A DNA stretch of 9,689 nucleotides from positions 1 to 9,689 of the forward strand of contig JAITHS010000132.1 in the NCBI GenBank assembly GCA_031279875.1, given 5' to 3'. This DNA comes from Tannerella sp. (GTDB taxonomy: Bacteria; Bacteroidota; Bacteroidia; Bacteroidales; Tannerellaceae). The position numbers were made by a program, and so were the translations under genes. The notes under the pieces are model-generated. The model was given only the letters and a program-made list of their open reading frames with translations. It searched no databases and was not told the origin of the DNA. Numbering within the stretch: position 1 is the first letter of the stretch; each line of letters starts with the position of its first letter. Positions 7,129 through 9,689 of this stretch are shown here, one piece after another.

Positions 7129-9329
7129 AATATCCGACATTTTTTATCTTCTTATTAATAAATGTATTAACATCGTTTGCCCAAACCACGCCGACAGACC
7201 GACCTGCCGACCCGCCGACAGACAGGAGTAAATTTTACCTCTTTCTACTTGCCGGCCAGTCCAATATGGCGGGGCGGGGCGATGTTGCCGAACAATCCGA
7301 TGTCCCGAACCCACGCATCCTTGCGTTAAACCGAAACGATGAATGGGTCATAGCCAAAGACCCGCTTCATTGGGATAAACCTTCGGTGGCAGGCGTCGGG
7401 CCGGGCATTTCTTTCGCTAATGAGATGCTCAAAGACCTGCCCGACGATGTCGTAATAGGCTTGATACCGGCTGCCTGCGGTGGCTCGCCGATAAGGGTAT
7501 GGCAAAAGGGCGAATACTGGTCGCAAACCGATTCCTACCCTTACGACGATGCCGTTAAACGCATCACTGTTGCATTAAGAAGCGGCATACTCAAAGGCAT
7601 ACTATGGCATCAGGGCAGTTCGGACAGCAAAATAGTAGCCCAATATCCGTTTCTTCTTCAACAGTTAGCCGACGCTTTACGCACCGAGTTTAACAGCCCA
7701 AACATCCCGTTCATTTCAGGCGAGATAGGCAGGTTTAGAGCCAATCGCGAAGGTATCAATTACGCTTTTCATAACGCCAAATACATTATACCCGTTTATG
7801 ATGCCGTTTCTTCCGAAGGATTGACGCATATCGGCGACTCGGCTCATTTCAACACTATGTCCCAACATATTCTCGGTAAACGTTACGCCGAAAAGATGAA
7901 ACAATTGCTTGCCGCCGATGTCAATAGAATAGTCTATCCGGCACGCGCCTGTCCTGCCGTTGTTAAAGCGGGAAATCATATTACAATTCTATACAACAAT
8001 CTGTTAAACTGTGATATAGATAGCGTATTCATCGAAAGTGATTATTACAGAGCGTCATTGTCGGTCGAAGCCGTCAAGAAAGGTTCTTTCGAGTATGATG
8101 CTTTTACAAAAGCCGCCGTCAATACATCAATCGAAGTCGTAATACCGCCTGACGTTCCCGAAGATCTTTATGACTTGAAAATACGGTGTGGCGGAGAAAT
8201 CAATATCTCTGCGAAAGCGGTCAAAATACTCAAAGAGTACCGTAATCCGTTCGTTTTCATACACATATCCGACCCTCATATCTCGCGACAGTGGGTCGGC
8301 ACGCCTGACAACGGCTATGCCAAAGAACTCGAACTGCTTGACCGTTTTACCGAAACGGCAAACATTATCAATCCCGAATTTATCATCGTTACAGGTGATA
8401 TAATCCATGATTATACTCGCTTTGATGCCGATTCGACAGGCTGGGGCGGCAATGTGCGTTCGGGATACTACAATCGGCCGCTTGCAGAACAGAAATACAA
8501 CAATTATTTCTACGGCTCGCATGGCTACAAAGGCATTTACGCTTTCAACTCGCCGGTATTTTCGATTGCCGGTAATCACGATTTCTACGGTCCCGACAAC
8601 GATGCTTACCGCTTCAAAGCGGCGCAGTGGAACAGTTTGATGGGAATGCGCGTTTATGGTTTTTCTTACGGTAATACCCGCGTTCTCTGCTCGGATGATT
8701 ATCTCGGCGACCCGGTTACGGATATACCGATGTCGGGCTTGCAGGGGAAGGTCTTAACGTCTTATCTCTCAACCGCCGGACATGGCGCGCTGCGTATCAT
8801 GGCACAACACCGTCACGACCGCGTTGATACGGCTTTTATGGACGCAAACCGTATAAGCCTCGTCCTTAACGGCCACAGCCACACACCTTCGGAGTCGTAT
8901 CTCGGCTCTACTCCTACGCTAAACATCAGACCCGGCACCGTTTGCCGTAGCGGAGAAATAGCCGCTTGGCAAAAAACGCTCGGCTTTTTCCGTATCTTTA
9001 CCGTTACCGATTCCGCGTTTTCTTACTCGCCACCCTTACGCTTCTGCCAAAACCCTACCGCCGCATACAACGACATCGTTAACAACCTGACCGTCACATT
9101 TGAACGCAACAACAACGGCTCTTCAATATCCAACGCCGCTACGCTGACCAACAACCTTGATGTTGACCTCCCCGCTTGTCGCATAAGATTTGTAATGCCT
9201 TATAAAAAAGAAGGTTACAAAATTTCCGACGGCGAAATATTCCAATCCTTCAACTCCCCGCCTAATACCATTATTGACGTAACAGTATCCCTCAAAGCGC
9301 ATACTTCCAAAACGGTTGAGATGAATTAA
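7125..9329 (+). CDS. Secreted bifunctional protein: SGNH/sialate O-acetylesterase-like esterase fused to a calcineurin-like metallophosphoesterase
   Basis: The 734-residue protein starts at the ATGA overlap with the preceding gene. A signal peptide (MKYPTFFIFLLINVLTSFAQ) precedes a short Thr/Pro/Asp-rich linker (21-34). Residues about 36-265 form an SGNH hydrolase of the SASA/CE6-like type: block I is LLAGQSNMAG with nucleophile Ser46, a CGGS turn lies at 118-121, WHQGSSDS at 161-168, and the Asp238-x-x-His241 pair sits in GDSAHFN. This would hydrolyse O-acyl (probably acetyl) esters on sugars. About 266-370 is a beta-rich linker domain. About 375-630 carries all metal-binding motifs of a metallophosphoesterase: Asp383-x-His385 (SDPH), Gly424-Asp425, Gly483-Asn484-His485-Asp486, His562, and Gly583-His584-Ser585-His586. 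Residues 640-734 form a beta-rich tail. Both active sites look complete, so both should work in the periplasm or at the surface; there is no lipobox. The phosphoesterase substrate is unknown. Last gene of the operon. Confidence 0.9.
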   Translation: MKYPTFFIFLLINVLTSFAQTTPTDRPADPPTDRSKFYLFLLAGQSNMAGRGDVAEQSDVPNPRILALNRNDEWVIAKDPLHWDKPSVAGVGPGISFANEMLKDLPDDVVIGLIPAACGGSPIRVWQKGEYWSQTDSYPYDDAVKRITVALRSGILKGILWHQGSSDSKIVAQYPFLLQQLADALRTEFNSPNIPFISGEIGRFRANREGINYAFHNAKYIIPVYDAVSSEGLTHIGDSAHFNTMSQHILGKRYAEKMKQLLAADVNRIVYPARACPAVVKAGNHITILYNNLLNCDIDSVFIESDYYRASLSVEAVKKGSFEYDAFTKAAVNTSIEVVIPPDVPEDLYDLKIRCGGEINISAKAVKILKEYRNPFVFIHISDPHISRQWVGTPDNGYAKELELLDRFTETANIINPEFIIVTGDIIHDYTRFDADSTGWGGNVRSGYYNRPLAEQKYNNYFYGSHGYKGIYAFNSPVFSIAGNHDFYGPDNDAYRFKAAQWNSLMGMRVYGFSYGNTRVLCSDDYLGDPVTDIPMSGLQGKVLTSYLSTAGHGALRIMAQHRHDRVDTAFMDANRISLVLNGHSHTPSESYLGSTPTLNIRPGTVCRSGEIAAWQKTLGFFRIFTVTDSAFSYSPPLRFCQNPTAAYNDIVNNLTVTFERNNNGSSISNAATLTNNLDVDLPACRIRFVMPYKKEGYKISDGEIFQSFNSPPNTIIDVTVSLKAHTSKTVEMN

Positions 9330-9345
9330 AATTATGAACGTTGTT

Positions 9346-9371
9346 AATTATGAATTATGAATTATGAATTA
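9346..9371. repeat. 7-bp tandem repeat (AATTATG) downstream of the operon
   Basis: AATTATG is repeated at 9346-9352, 9353-9359 and 9360-9366, followed by a partial fourth copy (AATTA, 9367-9371). It lies 16 nt past the stop codon at 9329. Similar AATTATG runs are, from memory, common between genes in Bacteroidota. It has no G/C-rich stem followed by a T-run, so it is not an obvious terminator. Confidence 0.85.
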
Positions 9372-9390
9372 AGACGGTCACTAATTACGC

Positions 9391-9484
9391 AGTCCAGCAG
9401 GGACGACACTTTATTAACCGGTGACTTCAGTCTCCGGTGAGAGTAGTCATCATATCAACAATAGTCCCGCATGGGACGACACTT
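9391..9484. repeat. Pair of near-identical palindrome-bearing direct repeats with a third hairpin between them
   Basis: Copy 1 (9391-9411, 21 nt) and copy 2 (9463-9484, 22 nt) share AGTCC, then A or C, then GCA, an optional T, and GGGACGACACTT. Each folds on itself: GTCC/GGAC in copy 1 (9392-9404), and a perfect GTCCC-GCAT-GGGAC stem in copy 2 (9464-9477). Between them, 9417-9438 is another imperfect inverted repeat (ACCGG-T-GACT against AGTC-T-CCGGT). This looks like a REP-type interspersed repeat. No coding frame covering it is convincing. Confidence 0.7.
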
Positions 9485-9499
9485 GGTTGCGCCGCTGAT

Positions 9500-9577
9500 A
9501 ATGACGGTACCCCAAACCCTTGCAGTGGTTTTAAACCCTGCAAGCGGTTTGCAGAAAGCAGACGGTACCACGTCATT
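9500..9577. repeat. Short element with imperfect terminal inverted repeats enclosing a long palindrome
   Basis: The left end AATGACGGTACC (9500-9511) is matched in inverted orientation by GGTACCACGTCATT (9564-9577), apart from two extra bases on the right. Inside, 9514-9550 is a near-palindrome: AAACC (9514-9518) pairs with GGTTT (9546-9550), and CTTGCAG (9519-9525) with CTGCAAG (9538-9544), each step leaving one unpaired base. GACGGTACC also occurs as a direct repeat at 9503-9511 and 9561-9569. There is no coding capacity. It could be a MITE-like or REP-like unit, or two repeats lying side by side. Confidence 0.6.
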
Positions 9578-9583
9578 GCGAGG
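9571..9583. repeat. Truncated copy of a widespread 'CGTCATTGCGAGG' interspersed repeat at the intron junction
   Basis: CGTCATTGCGAGG is, from memory, the conserved beginning of an intergenic repeat found in many bacterial genomes, where it normally continues with further G/C-rich sequence. Here it stops at 9583 and passes straight into sequence that reads as the 3' end of a group II intron on the - strand. This suggests that the intron inserted into the repeat, or that the two were joined by rearrangement. It partly overlaps the right inverted repeat of the neighbouring element (9564-9577). Confidence 0.45.
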
Positions 9584-9597
9584 TAGTAGAGTAGAGC

Positions 9598-9623
9598 GGG
9601 AAGACTGATAACTCAGTCTTCCC
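9598..9623 (-). ncRNA. Group II intron domain VI-like hairpin
   Basis: A perfect 11-bp stem (GGGAAGACTGA with TCAGTCTTCCC) closed by a 4-nt loop lies 11 nt from domain V, where domain VI is expected. No bulged adenosine is present inside this stem. A branch-point A, if there is one, would be in the following CTCTACTCTAC segment (9585-9597), which is outside the perfect stem. Taken alone the structure could be read as a transcription terminator stem, but it has no T-run, and its position beside domain V favours domain VI. Confidence 0.6.
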
Positions 9624-9634
9624 CACCCCCTCGT

Positions 9635-9669
9635 CAAACCGTACGTGCGGTTTTCCCGCATACGGCTTT
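9635..9669 (-). ncRNA. Group II intron domain V (catalytic hairpin)
   Basis: On the - strand the lower stem AAGCCGTA pairs with TACGGTTT (8 bp, including one G-U pair). A two-base bulge (CG, 3' side) follows, then the upper stem TGCGG/CCGCA with a GAAAA loop. The AGC triad near the 5' base, the two-nucleotide bulge, the total of about 34 nt and the A-rich loop are the defining marks of domain V, which holds the catalytic metal ions of the ribozyme. All of these appear intact, so the ribozyme core is not obviously decayed here. Confidence 0.8.
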
Positions 9670-9689
9670 CGTGTATAAACTCGTCGGAA

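Larger units (their letters stand above)
9584..9689 (-). mobile_element. 3' end of a group II intron (body and any reverse transcriptase lie beyond the right edge)
   Basis: Reading the - strand from the window end leftward gives, in order, a domain V hairpin, a G-rich joiner (GACGAGGGGG), a domain VI-like hairpin and a terminal stretch CTCTACTCTACTACC typical of bacterial group II intron 3' ends. The exact boundary with the 3' exon is uncertain; I place it at 9584, where the recognisable CGTCATTGCGAGG repeat ends, with a plausible range of 9578-9592. The 5' end of the element, domains I-IV and any maturase/reverse transcriptase would be at coordinates above 9689. Whether the intron is complete or only a remnant cannot be seen. 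Confidence 0.75.

Noticed and set aside
8127..8579. 150-residue minus-strand reading frame inside the esterase/phosphoesterase gene
   Set aside because: Opposite-strand shadow of a strongly supported gene whose catalytic motifs lie in the plus frame; no signal or domain recognised in the minus frame.
9417..9438. Transcription terminator for the operon
   Set aside because: The inverted repeat has internal mismatches, almost no loop and no following T-run, so intrinsic termination is not supported.
9455..9661. 68-residue minus-strand reading frame (MRENRTYGLTRGWG...)
   Set aside because: It runs through group II intron domains V and VI and then the repeats; it is a by-product of the structured RNA sequence, not a gene.

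Overview
The window reads as chromosome from a member of the Bacteroidota, probably Bacteroidales. The signs are a SusC/SusD pair, lipoproteins without Shine-Dalgarno sequences but with A/T-rich leaders, a promoter matching the Bacteroidota sigma-factor consensus (TTTG, 20 nt, TAATTTTG), and interspersed palindromic repeats. All convincing genes lie on the + strand and belong to a polysaccharide utilization locus (PUL) for taking up and processing a glycan at the cell surface.

Layout. 1-485: the 3' end of a probable glycoside hydrolase that starts outside the window. 486-690: an intergenic region with a consensus promoter (527-558), followed by nine tandem copies of an 11-bp A/T-rich unit (578-676) that would lie in the mRNA leader. 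691-3855: a SusC-like TonB-dependent outer-membrane transporter. 3867-5783: its SusD-like glycan-binding lipoprotein. 5803-7128: a DUF4959/DUF5126/DUF5000-type surface lipoprotein, probably an accessory glycan binder. 7125-9329: a secreted two-enzyme protein that joins an SGNH-type (sialate O-acetylesterase-like) carbohydrate esterase to a complete calcineurin-like metallophosphoesterase. 9330-9689: no protein gene, but a nest of short tandem and palindromic repeats running into the 3' end (domains V and VI) of a group II intron on the - strand, whose body lies beyond the right edge.

The four complete genes are separated by 11 nt, 19 nt and a 4-nt ATGA overlap, so they look like one operon read from the promoter at 527-558. 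The inferred scheme is that SusD and the DUF4959-type lipoprotein capture a substituted glycan, the esterase/phosphoesterase fusion removes ester groups (acyl and possibly phosphate), and SusC imports the product with energy from TonB. No regulator (hybrid two-component, SusR or ECF/anti-sigma) lies in the window, and no complete glycoside hydrolase is present, so the substrate cannot be named. The most unusual items are the esterase-phosphoesterase fusion and the 9 x 11-bp leader repeat ahead of susC.
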